A DNA stretch of 64,000 nucleotides from positions 248,001 through 312,000 of the forward strand of contig VWZX01002953.1 in assembly GCA_013399015.1 (NCBI GenBank), given 5' to 3'. This DNA is from Galbula dea. Its lineage: Eukaryota; Chordata; Aves; Piciformes; Galbulidae. Below, piece after piece: positions 11,411 through 23,900 of the stretch (positions are counted from its first letter, which is position 1; the number at the start of each line of letters is the position of its first letter). The translations under genes and the position numbers were made by a program. The notes below the pieces were generated by a model. The model did not search any database and was not told the origin of the DNA. It saw nothing but the letters and a program-made list of their open reading frames with translations.

Positions 11411-12260
11411 GGTGGCAAGGCTAAATGGCGGCCCGGGAGCCGCCTGGCCCGCGGACGGAAGCTCTCCGCTGCCCACATCCAGGCGCAGCTCCGGCCACTC
11501 CCAGGGCCATTCGACAGAGCTGCCGGGGGCGGGAGCCCGCCCCGTTCCGCCACTGCCTCACCGCGGGGCCAAGCCCATGCCTCAGCCTGTTGCGTTTCCC
11601 AGTTCGAGCCGCCGGCCCTCTCCCGGCCCCAACTTTTCCCATTTCGACTCCGGGGAGCCCTGTTCCTGGCTCCTGGGTCCGGCGGAGGGCTGTGCCACCG
11701 AAGCCTGCACCTCCCCGCCAGGCTACGTGAGCCACCCCACGGCGCCGTGGTGCCTCCCGCCCAGCCCCGCCAAGCGGCAGAGAGTTAACCTTATTCCGCC
11801 TCTTTTAAGGGAAAAAAAAAAAGAGAGAAAAATAAAATAAAATTTTAAAAAAGGCTGCTCTTACCGTCATCTGTGAACCGACAGCACCTCCTACAGGGCC
11901 CCGGCGCGCTCTGCCCAGCAGCCGCGCTGAGGACCCGGGCCAGTGGTGGCCCGGGAAGGGCTGCCCAGAAGGCCCAGGCCCGGGGCCGGGCCTGCGAAGC
12001 CGCTCTGGAGGCACGCAGGTGCTCTGCAGGCGACGCCGTGAGGGCTCTCGCCGAGGACCCGCAGCTTGTGCGTAGAAAGCCGCGGAAACATCGCCCCAAC
12101 AGCCCTTCCCCTTCTTATAATTGGGTTTCGAACTCACCCTCTTTTCCCGGCACACCGCTGCCAGGCCCAGGGGCGCTGAAGGAGGCCCACCCCTTCCACG
12201 GACGCCTTGTTGGCCGTTGTGGGCCACTCCTCACACCGAAAAAGGGGCACAAACTGACAT
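11411..12260. other. GC-rich intergenic island
   Basis: CpG-rich DNA with open frames in several phases and no recognisable protein domain. It contains an A-rich interruption near 11811-11850. Beyond about 12260 the base composition drops to AT-rich. Confidence 0.5.
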
Positions 12261-14241
12261 AAGGAAAGTACCGAGAGCAGCGAGCCTCTTCATCCAAAGC
12301 TACACCTGCCTCCCCCAAGGCTGTCAGAGGTGCACTGAACACAAGAAAGGTGTCTCAAGGGTGAGTGTTTGGTTTCAAAACTCTTCAACAGGTAGTCTTT
12401 GAGACAGATACATCCAAACTGTCACTATTCTTCTGGTTTAGTTTTCTTTTACAACGGCCATCCATCACAATAAACCCATGCTGTTTGCTAGTCTTCTATG
12501 CAAGTACACAGCATACACTTCACATGCAAACAAATAAAATGCAGAGCCAACAAAAACGCTTGCAACTGTAGATGTTGAGCTGTCCTTCCTTCTTCAGGTA
12601 GAAGTCAGTTGCAGTGCAATGGCAAAACACTGGTGGGCAGATTCCTGTGCCACACACAACAATCAGACAGACCTGTAAGCAAGAGACCTTTCTTTGGGGT
12701 AGAGGCACCTTCCAGTACTTGCTGGTTATTCCTTGTATCTTTCATGCTGCACTTACAATGAAAATGTTCTACCAAAATAGACCTTTTCTCCTATCACATT
12801 CTTCTGTCTTCTCTTACACAGCGGGATAATACGTTATTCACGAGTGGTTTTGTTTAGATTGTCAGTGCAGGTGTTTTGGCTGTCTCCTGCCGTTCTTTCT
12901 AAATCAGAGCTTCCACATGCACATTAATATAGGGCCTGACCCTACTGAACTGTGCATGCCTTTTAACTCCCAGCTACTTCAGCAAGAATGCCTGGAGCAA
13001 CTTCATGCAAACGCATTTAAAAGAAGAAGGTGACATCCCTTAATGGCTCACCCTTTCAAACTCAATCACACACACTTAAAAGAAAAGCCAGGTCACTGCC
13101 ACCAGATATTATACTCTTAGTGATACTGAAAAAAATTCTGAGTGACGATTTTAAGAAACAGAAGCAGACTGCTAATAAAAGACAGTCTCATTTGTCCTGT
13201 GATTGAGGAGGGAAAGAAAGTTGCTTGCCAGAATACTGATGCCTTTTCACCGTTCCATTAACTAGTGTACTTCCATCTGTCACCCTGAAATGGCAGAGAT
13301 GCATTTTCTTTGCAACAAAACCCTTGTGAAGTGTTGCCTTGTGCATTTGTACCGATTCAGAACTCTGGAGAAGAAGGCAATCCTTACTGCTTTTAAGGAG
13401 AAACGTTATTTTATTATGGCAATTCGTATTCATAATGATGTGTGCAGAAAGCGACTGACAATCATTAAAAAACCCACAAGGTTTGTTTCATGAAAGCAAA
13501 AGGATGACTATTTACATTAACTTTCTATTACAAACAACAAAATACCTGAAACAGTTGGGGCAGTAAATATTCTTTTCATGTCTTAAGAGATTATTGAACA
13601 ATAACTTGACATTGTACTGACACATACCAACAGGGGTTCAAAATGTTTAGATAGCCCTGACCAAGTTGTACACTGCAGGAGGTCAAAAAATGTTGGCTAC
13701 ACACTTATGAGAACTGTGTCTCTCTGTTGTTTTAACTCACGAAATTGATCTCTTACTGGGAACTTTAGGAAAAATGCTTCAGTATGAAAAAACCCCAACC
13801 CTCTACAATACAGTGTTTTGATATCTGAAGTGGTGATTTTATCCAGAACTATCTCAAACATTTCTTAGCATTATCATATCCCAGGACTCTACCCAAATTA
13901 CTCTCTGCTTCCCCTCACAGTTGCCTCTAAACAGAAATCATCACTGACAAAATGAAGAATATCACATACTGCTCTGAAATATTTTAAAACTCTAAAATCA
14001 GGTCTATGTATTAAAGCATGTATGTAAGAGGTATTTGCCAACAAGTGTATTTATACAGTAAGAAAAATACCATAACATTTATAGCTAATTTACAAATATT
14101 CCAACATTATAGAAATGATGCAGTTGGCTTTATGTAGGAAATGCTAGTTATAGAGGCTGGAAAATGAACAGCAATACATAATTGAGCCCTTGTTAAAGGT
14201 ATTCATCAAAAACCAGAGACATTCTCATTTGCACCTGTCCC
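12261..14241. other. CIR1 3' UTR and SP9-CIR1 intergenic DNA
   Basis: AT-rich sequence downstream (on the - strand) of the CIR1 stop codon. No convincing exon is seen. A minus-strand AATAAA (TTTATT at 13410-13415 on the + strand) could end CIR1 with a 3' UTR of about 830 nt, but no strong downstream element supports it, so the true end is unknown. Confidence 0.4.
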
Positions 14242-14977
14242 CTATACTATCTGGGTTTTTTTCCTCTCTCTGCTTCTGCTTCTACTGCGTCTGCTCCTTT
14301 CTCTGTGTTCCACTTTACTGCACTTGTCCCCATATCTTTCTCTACATTTTTTCTTCTCTCTATGCACATCTGTGCTGGGGCTTCTGGTTTCATTTTTCCT
14401 GTGCCGCTCTTCACTAGGGCTTTGACTTGGACTTTTTCTTTTTTGCCTTTGCCTGGAACTGCTGTGACTTGTGCAAGGGCTTCTCCCGCTCCCCTTATCC
14501 ATGCTTTGACTTCTACTATCCCTCTCCTTTCTTTCTGTCTCTCTCTTGATGGTGCTAGGGTATCTGCTTTTGGACTTTCTTTCCCCCTCACAGGAGCTCC
14601 ATTTGTTGTTCTCCGCAGAACTATCTTGCTTTAAAAGTCTGTAATGCTCCCTATCTTTGTCCTTGTTACCGTGACTACTGGAGAGATCTTCATAAAGTTT
14701 TTCCTTCCTCGTCTTTGCCTTTCCTTCTGAATCGCTGCTGCTGCTGCTGCTAGTCTCTGAAAACTTGTCTTTTTTTCTTTTCTTAGAATACATCTTCTTT
14801 TGTGCTGCTTTATCTCTGCTGTCAGTCTCACCATCACTGCTGCTTACTGAAGTCTCACTGGAGGATGAGGAGGACGATCTCATCTTATGTTTCCTGTGTT
14901 TACTTTTGCTTTTTTTCCTCTGCTTTTTCTTCTTTCTGTCTTTCTTTTTCTTTTTCTTCTCTAGACGATCCAACTTC
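14242..14977 (-). CDS. CIR1: CIR1 last coding exon: Lys-, Ser- and RS-rich tail
   Basis: The acceptor AAAATAAAAG precedes GAAGTTGGATCG, giving [13 protein letters not shown] and continuing exon 9 (KQKQKLLR) in frame. It encodes about 245 residues of strongly basic and Ser-rich low-complexity sequence ending RKKTQIV and TAG at 14244-14242. The opposite strand shows a false Phe/Leu/Ser-rich frame over the same bases. Confidence 0.95.
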
Positions 14978-17900
14978 CTTTTATTTTCAAAACAGGAGAG
15001 CAGCAGAATCAGACATGTTAAGATACTTTAAATTACAAAGTCATTGTCTTTTACAATTCACTACTTCTGATGAGTTTTAAACATACTATTTTCCATAAAA
15101 ACCATGCTGAATTTCTCTTTAGCAAAGTATTATTTTAAACTGCTAACTTGATGTTAACCATAGTACAAATCCTCCTGCAATTCACAGCTGCTCCCTCAAA
15201 ACAGGGGGAATACGATTTTAAAATTCTTTAATTTTAAAAATATGTAAGAAAGATATGTCAATTTTGGCCTTGTAACTAAAAATAAATACATTCAGTAGTG
15301 CTTTTTTTCCCTTGTCAGCCTGCTCTGGAGACTATGGAAAGTCATTGCTGCTTTCGTTTGTGCATTTTTGTAAGAGATTTTGAAAATGAAAAATGCAATT
15401 AGCATTCACTTTCTATTAATGATGGAAACTGAGACTGTAAAACCTACATCCCCAAGTTCTCCAGGAAAGAATACAGTTATTTTCAATAACCTCTTCTGTC
15501 ACAACTACAAATCTATAAATTTACATTTTCTATTCCATCATGCACATGCGTTCACTGCTATTTGTCTGCTTTCACCTAGTTTTGCTTTCTGTGTTTATTC
15601 TTCTCTGTGACTGAAGAGTGAAACTACTTCAGGTGTATTAAAAAAAATGCCTTCAGTCTAGTAAAATATAACGGACCCAAATATTTAGTGGACTTCAACT
15701 TAAAAAATATAAAGTAGTATAATTATAATTTCATTGTGTTGGGCCAGCAGAAGTTCCAACAAAATACTGTTTAAAATTAGTCTAACTACATACACATTTC
15801 TTACTTAAAAGGAACATAAAATATGCCAACTCTTTTCAGAGAATTATTATATATGCAGATATGTACCATATGTACCTACCTCCTCATGTACCTGCTTAGC
15901 CATTCACCTTTCTCCCCTCCTCCTACTCCCCATACACAGAATGTCTTAACCTAAAATATGACTTAACTAGTCATACTTGGATGAGATCTATCTGGCAGTA
16001 GTTAATATTTTGCATTTTAAACGTTATCTTGAAATAACTTGAAAAAGTTGCAAATTAACAGAGAAAAAGAATGTAACTCACCTGACAGGAAATCAGCAGG
16101 ATAGAAATAAAGAATGAGAACCTCATTAACTTTTTATTAAAACTACAAAGACAGTAGTTTTGGGGAGCTCCCTCTACTGGAGCAGCAAACTGTAAACCCT
16201 GACACAGGAGAAAGTAACAAACTTTGCCAAGTTATAAACCAGTAAACAAGAGCATAGACTTTTTGATCCTGGAGGAAGATACTGTAAACAATGAAGTGCA
16301 AAACAATATTTTAAAATAGCAACTGACAGCATCAGCAGTGAACCAGTTATTGTTATTTTAATATCCTAGTTAAATTGGAAACGAGCCCCAGTGCAAAAGC
16401 ATCGTAACTAGATTACAGAATCACAGAATCATTACGGTTGGAAAGGACCCTCAAGATCATCTAGTCCAACTGATAGCCCTACACTACGCTTATCCCTAAA
16501 TCATCCCCAGAAGAAACACATCAATCCTCTTCTTAAAAACCTCCAGGGATGGTGACTCCACCACCTCCCTGGGCAGCCTATTCCAATATCTCACCACTCT
16601 TTCAGTAAAGAAATTCTTCCTAATATCTAATCTAAACCTACCCTGGCACAATTAGATTACAACAATGAGATTAAAATAAAACAACAGTTAAAAAAACCAT
16701 GCTGTGTAATACCACTTGTGCTCAAGTATATGTTAAACTAAGCTGATTTTCTCCTCTACTGATGGTGCTAAATTATGGCATAGAAGAGTTACAATAACAA
16801 GCATGGAGTCAGAATTACTGGTGATACAGATCCCCTCCACTAGGTCCCACACTTACCTTAGAAGTTTCTGTTTTTGTTTAGTTGACAGTGATTTTAAAAA
16901 TTCAACTTCTGGATCATCATCTTCACTTGCAACAAATTCCTAGGAAAGTGTGGTAAGACACTGAATTCTTATATATAAAAATAATCCCTTCACTCAGATT
17001 TCTGTATTAGAAGTGATGCCTCTGTGTACCTTATTTTCGTACAGGCACAAATATATTTATATTACTAAGTCAGCTTAAGACTTTGGAAAGAGCAGCAAAC
17101 TCACTACAAAGTGAAAAAAACCTAAAAATGTCTCAAAGCTGAGTAGGTGTTATAATGTGGAGGTTATACAACAGGACTTATTAGTAACGTGAAAAAATCA
17201 CTGCTAGGGACAGAAACATTTCTGCAATAGTTAATAAAAATAAGCCAATTTTGGAGCCCACATGATTCCCCAGGATAAGTCACTCCATTGTTATCATGCT
17301 TGGATGAATAGGTAAGACACTAGTCTTGCTCAACACCCAGAGTAATTTAAGCAAATTACTCTTCTGTCTCAGTTTAGTCATTAGGAAAATGGGTATTAAT
17401 ACATCTACCTCACTGTTATGTTAGTAGTCTTTAAATGTTCATAAAGTGTTCTAGCAATGCAAAATACTGCAATCATATAATCTACACACAGTAACACAAT
17501 CAGCAAAGCATAGCTACTTTGAAGACCCTGAATTCTTCAAATTACATGCATCTGGTACACTACAGTTCTGCACTGTGATGTTTTTAATTTTAGCCACACT
17601 CAGGAGAGGAAAGAAGTAATAAAGATTAAAAAGCTCTTCCAAAAAAACCCCACCACACCTAACATAAACCAAACACACAGATATCACTGTGATTCATTTA
17701 ATAGTGCCCATATGCTGTGTTTTTCCAGAGTACTTAGCTTTTTTAAATGCAAAGGTACATCCATCTGTGGAGACACAACAAATTGCTGATTTACTCAAGA
17801 TTTCAATGGCTGAGGACTGTCAGCCCCTCTTTACTAGTGGTTTGACCATGCTGCTGTATGAACAAAGGTTACTTCGTGGTGGCTCACTCAAGGTGTGAAA

Positions 17901-20900
17901 TGTACCCTGTGCAGTCTAAGTAAAGGCAGTTAAACATTTTCACTCCCAGAAATAATAAATGTAACAATAGTTAATCAAGTAAAAAATCTTCAGATATAGC
18001 ACTCCTGGCAGTAATTATTTGTGCATACTTCCTCAAATTTCATCCAAAGGCTAGAGCTGCATCAGAAATATGTGGCGACCCCCTAACCATTCCCTTTCTG
18101 AAAAAAAATCAATTTCTAGTCACCCAGAGGAAGGATTTAATTTATTATAGGTGGTTTGAAAAGAAGTAATTTATGATTCACCATTCTGACTAAAACAAAG
18201 CTGGAAAACAGTTAAGTTTTTGGACATTTTTCTACTAGTAGAGCTATTCAGCTTTCCTATGGATATGCATATTTGAAAACATTAAGTAGCAATTCACAAG
18301 CAATCACATTTAGATTTATAGACATTTTCAGCTTACTGGTAAAAAGATCATTACCTGTGATGGATCATTTGCGGTCAAGTTTCTCCCCAGTACATTTTGT
18401 TTCAGTGCAAACCCACTGTTTCTCATCTCCGCTATTAGCTCCGAGGGGTGCATTGATGGCCCTGTTCACAAAAATCACAGTTTGAATGTATCATTTTTAT
18501 ATCTCTACCTTTTTTGGACTCCACAGTAGGAATTCAGTTGAAGCTTTGTTAAGTAAAATCACAGCTAAATCAACTCAATAATCTTCTGCTGAGCAAATAA
18601 TCAGATATGATTTTCTAAAACAGCAGTCTGGAGATTCAGCATAGAAAATAATTGCATTTTTCTTTAAGTACAAGGGGATTCTCTTATGTAACTTTGTCAT
18701 GTTGAAAACAATGCATTTAGGTAAGTCTAGTCATATATTTTTATTACAGCAAAAAAGCACAGGAAGCGTAAAGAAATAAGACTTTCTGTGCCTCCTCTCC
18801 CCTAAACCAATGGGAAAATGCATTTTTACTAAGTTACTAATAAGGCATTTTTCAAATGAAATTGAATTTCTGAAATTAAAGGTAGAAAGTAACCACTATT
18901 AGAAACTCGGTATATATATAAGAAATAAATAAATACACGAAAAAAATTATCTATGCCCTTACTTAGTCTAGGGACCCCCAAATATGCCAGGTCTCTATGC
19001 TGTTACCACCCCAGAGATTTGTTTTATCAGCTTAAAAATTACACTATATATTACATTCAAGTAGGTGTTTGGGATTAGGCACATGCTGTCTTTCTTTGCA
19101 AACATCATCTAACATGGAGAAAAATATGGGATATATTTTGGGTGATTCAGAATTGACTGCATAATTTACAAACCCTGTAACTTACTCTTTTGCTTTAAAT
19201 TGTATACATGTGATTATCAAAATCTCAGGTACTTGTCTGATTAGGTACTTTTTCTTCATCCTAAATACAATGCTCTTCTTAGGTCATTTCCATTGATTTC
19301 TTTGCCAGTTCCTTCACTAACTTACTGTCAATGAATTAGCATTACTGTGTAAGATAAAACTAAGTTAGAAAGAATGTAAAATGGAGCGTGGAGCACATGA
19401 TTACTATTACTTCAGTAAAGTAACTGTAAATCATAAGATTAACTAGACTTATGAAACATACTGATTTTGCTTTGTGGTTTCAAGATTTTCTTAGTTGTGG
19501 AGAAGAACAAAACTCATACATTTTTAACAGAGAAAACTATGGCAAGTAAAGGAAGATTTTTACTATGGAAAATATATGGAAAATAAAATAGCACTTCCTC
19601 AAAAAAAAAAGGTAACTTCAGCATTTTCTTGGTTTTCCTGTATAAAGGACTGCCTACAGAAACAAACAGCCCTATATGTAAAGCAGGAAAGAAGAAAAAA
19701 CTTCGAGAATGTTTTAAAGAGCCCTTGTGCCAGGCAGAAGAATTTTCTGACAAGATACCTTTTAGTCTTTCCTTGAGTTTACATTTTTGTTAAGCAGGGG
19801 GTTATTTCCACCCCCACATTTTACCAAATATGTTTTTTCTTTTTACATGTAGAGTGTAATTGTAAGCTCACTAATAGTTAATGAATGTATGTGGGCTCCA
19901 GAGTCTACATTTTTGCTTATTTCAAATTGAAAACCTTTCTTCTTGCTTAAATCTACTCTGCCTGGAATAGAAACCTAACAACAGAATTTGGTAACAGCTG
20001 ATGTCTTGATTCGAAAAGGCCACATAAACCAGCCATACAACTCAGTCAAATCTAAACCAAAACTAAGCCCTGTATGAAGAAGCTGAACGGAAACAAAGTT
20101 AGAGTCCTGAAAGAAGATTTCACCATAGCATAGAAACCAAAACATTTGACCAGATTGAAGCCTGGAGGCCCCCTGTTCAAATGCAGCAAGAACCACTGCC
20201 TAAAAAATTAGCCTAATTAATTTGCCACCTATTCCACATTCAGCATCTCAGCACTGTGATGTGTATACATTTGATGTGTACTGGATACCCAATTATTCCC
20301 ATTAGCGTGGTGAGATAAACAAAGAAATACAACTTGTCCAAATCTATACAGGATATCTGCAAAAGAACTAAGACAGAAGCCCTAACTGTAGTTCCACAGG
20401 AGGACTATGGGCAGAATCAAGACCAGAGAGGCATGACAGGGTATTTGCCTTCAAAAGCACAATTCAAAATTGTTTTCTAGAAACAAACCTTTCAGGCAGT
20501 CTTTGCACATAACACTGGAAGGAGTTAAGCAAAATAATTTCTTATTTTGCATAAAAAGAGTATAAAAACTACATAACATTACTGATTTCTGCATTTGTAC
20601 GCAATGAATGTCAGTTGTGCTGTAAGGCACAGATCCATACAAGTGAACAAGAGACTTGTCAGAGTGACTGCTCAAGCTGGGATCCAACACACAGCCCCAT
20701 GCAAACTTCTGTGTTAGCTTCCGTACGCTTTTTAGAGGTGAAAACAGTATTAGGTTTAAAAATTAAAAACACAAGCAACCTTAGAAGGAAAGCAAGCCAG
20801 GCTAAAAATAAATTTATATGACTTCTGTTTCCTTGTTTATTAATATCAAGGAGATATTCATAGCTCCATCCACAATATTTTGTTCCATTATAAGAACAGC

Positions 20901-23900
20901 TAACAAAATCACCGTCATTCCTGTTTTGTGGATGTATACAAGCTATATCAAATACAACTAAGTAGTTTATTATTCCTATTATCATCTCCTTTTAATTGTG
21001 GTAAGGGCAACAGTAATTTAGGTTCAGCCTGACTTGTGAGGAAATACGAGAATCTCCACAAAGCTTTATTATGAATATGATTTTTACTGTAATTAAAGGT
21101 TTTTGAAAACACTAGGAAAAAAGATTCAGAAAATACACCAACCCCATAAATGAAGTTTGAGTCAAAACACAGCCCTGTTTCACTACCCTCTGTGCACAGA
21201 CCCCAGCCAGGCACAACACAAGTACACTGTCCTCTATGGTTGATTAAGGAGGACTCTCTTGCAGCGAGTGATCTTTGCGTTGAGAAAGCATGAATGTTTT
21301 TGAGATGAAGACACAGGCAAACTTGCTCATGTGTTTTTTCCTGAACAGCTGATGCCACTGAACTTCTCCTGCCCAATGACAGCAAGACTGCATCCCTAAC
21401 TTTGTTCAGGTAGCAATGCTAGACCACAGTAGGAAGAAAACAGTATCTGATTTGGGAAGTCTAAAGTAAATGTTTGCTAATCTGGCTGCAAGCCCAGGCT
21501 GAGAAGTTCACTGAAGACATTATATGTGACAATGATTACACATCTTAAGAGCAAACATCTATTAATATCTACTTTCTGCAACACAACAATCTAGGAAATT
21601 TTTATTCTCATAATTAAATTTGCTTGAAATCAAAGGAATCAAATGTTTGGTGACTTTCTTTTCGTATCCATCTGCTTTTGATTTATACTTTAATGATTTT
21701 GATAAGCAGAGCTGTTTTTCTTTGAAGTATCAATGACAGTTTGAGGTCTTCCAGGATTTCTGGGCACAGCTATTGTATGTGACAGCATTGAGGCCTCTAA
21801 CATGTTTCTTTTTGGGCTGCATCTTCACAGGGTCTTAAAAGATGTGGCTGCCTGAATGTGTGAACAAAGAATCCCATTCCCATTTCCACACCGTAAATTA
21901 AGCAGGGGATTTCTCCTGGTGGATAAAAACGAGGGAGACATGAACTGTAAAAGAAACCCCAAACACTGAACCTCATTTAACAGAGGTTTGATAAACTCAT
22001 CTTCTCAGAATTGTCTTTGGCTTCCTTACTTAGGAGCTAAAGCTTAAATCTTAGAGCCACCAGTACACTGGCTGCTACAGGGCCTCTTCCTTTGTTTGGT
22101 GTGAACCAATTGCAGAGTCCTGCTTGTTGAAGACGCAACGATGCCCAGCATGATAAACATGGATTGCCCGGTAAACCTAAAAGCTAAATCTTTTCAATCT
22201 GTCTTTGGCTTATGACTACGTTTAAGTCATTACTCTCCAACATCTTCAGACAAAACAGTATATGTATACCTAACAACCATATATCTTCATTTGGTTAAGT
22301 TCCAATTAAGTCATAAACTGTAAAACAGACAGTAAGATCGAGCTGAGAGGCTCTCAGTGGGCTAAAATCTTATGAACAGCTAGCTAAATATTCTTGAACA
22401 GCACCCATCAAAAAATCACTCCTACATCAGGCACAGAAAAATACTTTGTGTAGTATGAAAACTGATGTCCTCATATATGCATTCTTTATGGACTTGTGAG
22501 GCAATTTGAGAAGAAGCTATGTGTGTGATACGATACAGGTGAAAACATCTAAAGATGACACTAAGCCACGAGTTGACATAATGTTAGATACAGGAATCAT
22601 GTAAAAATAGCTGATTGCTACAACTTCTGACAAGTAGTCTCTCATCATTCTTCAATCAGCAAACTAAAAATAAGTTCAAAGTTATAATATTTCATCATCT
22701 GTTTCTTATTCTTTCTGAAACAAGTCAAACACAGTACCTTGCTATTTTTGAATACGACTGTCAAGCTTATTTTCTGGAATTTACATTTTGTTAGGGAAAA
22801 AAAGAAAAGAAAAAAAACCCTGTAAAACTTTTCCAGATGACATTTGTTTAGAACTAAAACATTTATCTCCCTCAAAATTAATTCATAGTCTCGGAAAAGC
22901 TTCTAACCATATAGTGGAATTAACTGCATGCTGATATAATTTTTATGCATTAAGACAACTGACAACTTGTTTCCTACAGGTACTTATAATTATATGAAGG
23001 GCTCAAAAAGAGACTTCATAGTTCAAGACTCACCAAAGAATTTTTAAAATGTTTTTTTCATGGCCTTTGTAATTCTTAAGAAATAGTGTTGTCAAGCAAG
23101 CTACAGGTTCTTCCTGCTTCTTACTTCCCATAAAAGTTCTAGCTGCACTAATTCTCTCTGTTATCTTCTGTTTAAGATACTTTTTAAGGACAAAATCCAG
23201 ATAGCTCAGTTGACTATGCAAGGGCACATAATCTGGAAGCTCAAATCACTCAATGAAGTGTGAAAAGAAAGATCTTAGTTTTCACAGCCCACAACCTTTG
23301 CTTGACAGCTGTTGGTGCATCTTTATAATATTTGTACCATTAAATATACAGAAAAGCTTTAAATGGAAGTTTTCTGAAGCCTACACGAGCATCACTTACA
23401 CTGGAATGCAGAAGTATATTGGGCTAGAATTTCTACAACATACTGTAAATTTGCTTTGTTATAACAAAGTGCACTCCAATTTCTTACCATACTTAACTGA
23501 GATCAGTTTAACAGAATCAGTTCTGCTTCTATTAAACAACTAGTGGAAGATACACAATTCTGGATTTCAATTACTTAAAAGCCTAGCTTACAGCAAGCTC
23601 TCCCACCCCACATTACTACCCCACTCGCATCCAAGAAACAAGAGAAACCTATAGCTGCAATTAACTCTTGATTCTGTTTATACTTCTCTTGAAGCTGCAA
23701 ATGCAGTCTGTGTAAGTCTGTTGTTGCCAGAATGTTTCTTTTGAGAGGCACGGGCACAGGACGACTCTTAGGAGAACAAGGCTCGCTGTAACACACCATC
23801 TAGCAGAACTCCAGTAAAACTCTAAAGCACGTTTTACAAATTACCCAGTCTTAGAGAACAGAATGCTAAAGCCTCTTTTCCTAATGACTGCACCTAAATA

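Noticed and set aside
14305..14634. Phe/Leu/Ser-rich + strand frame resembling membrane segments
   Set aside because: Antisense of the Lys/Ser-rich CIR1 exon 10, so hydrophobicity is a mirror effect.
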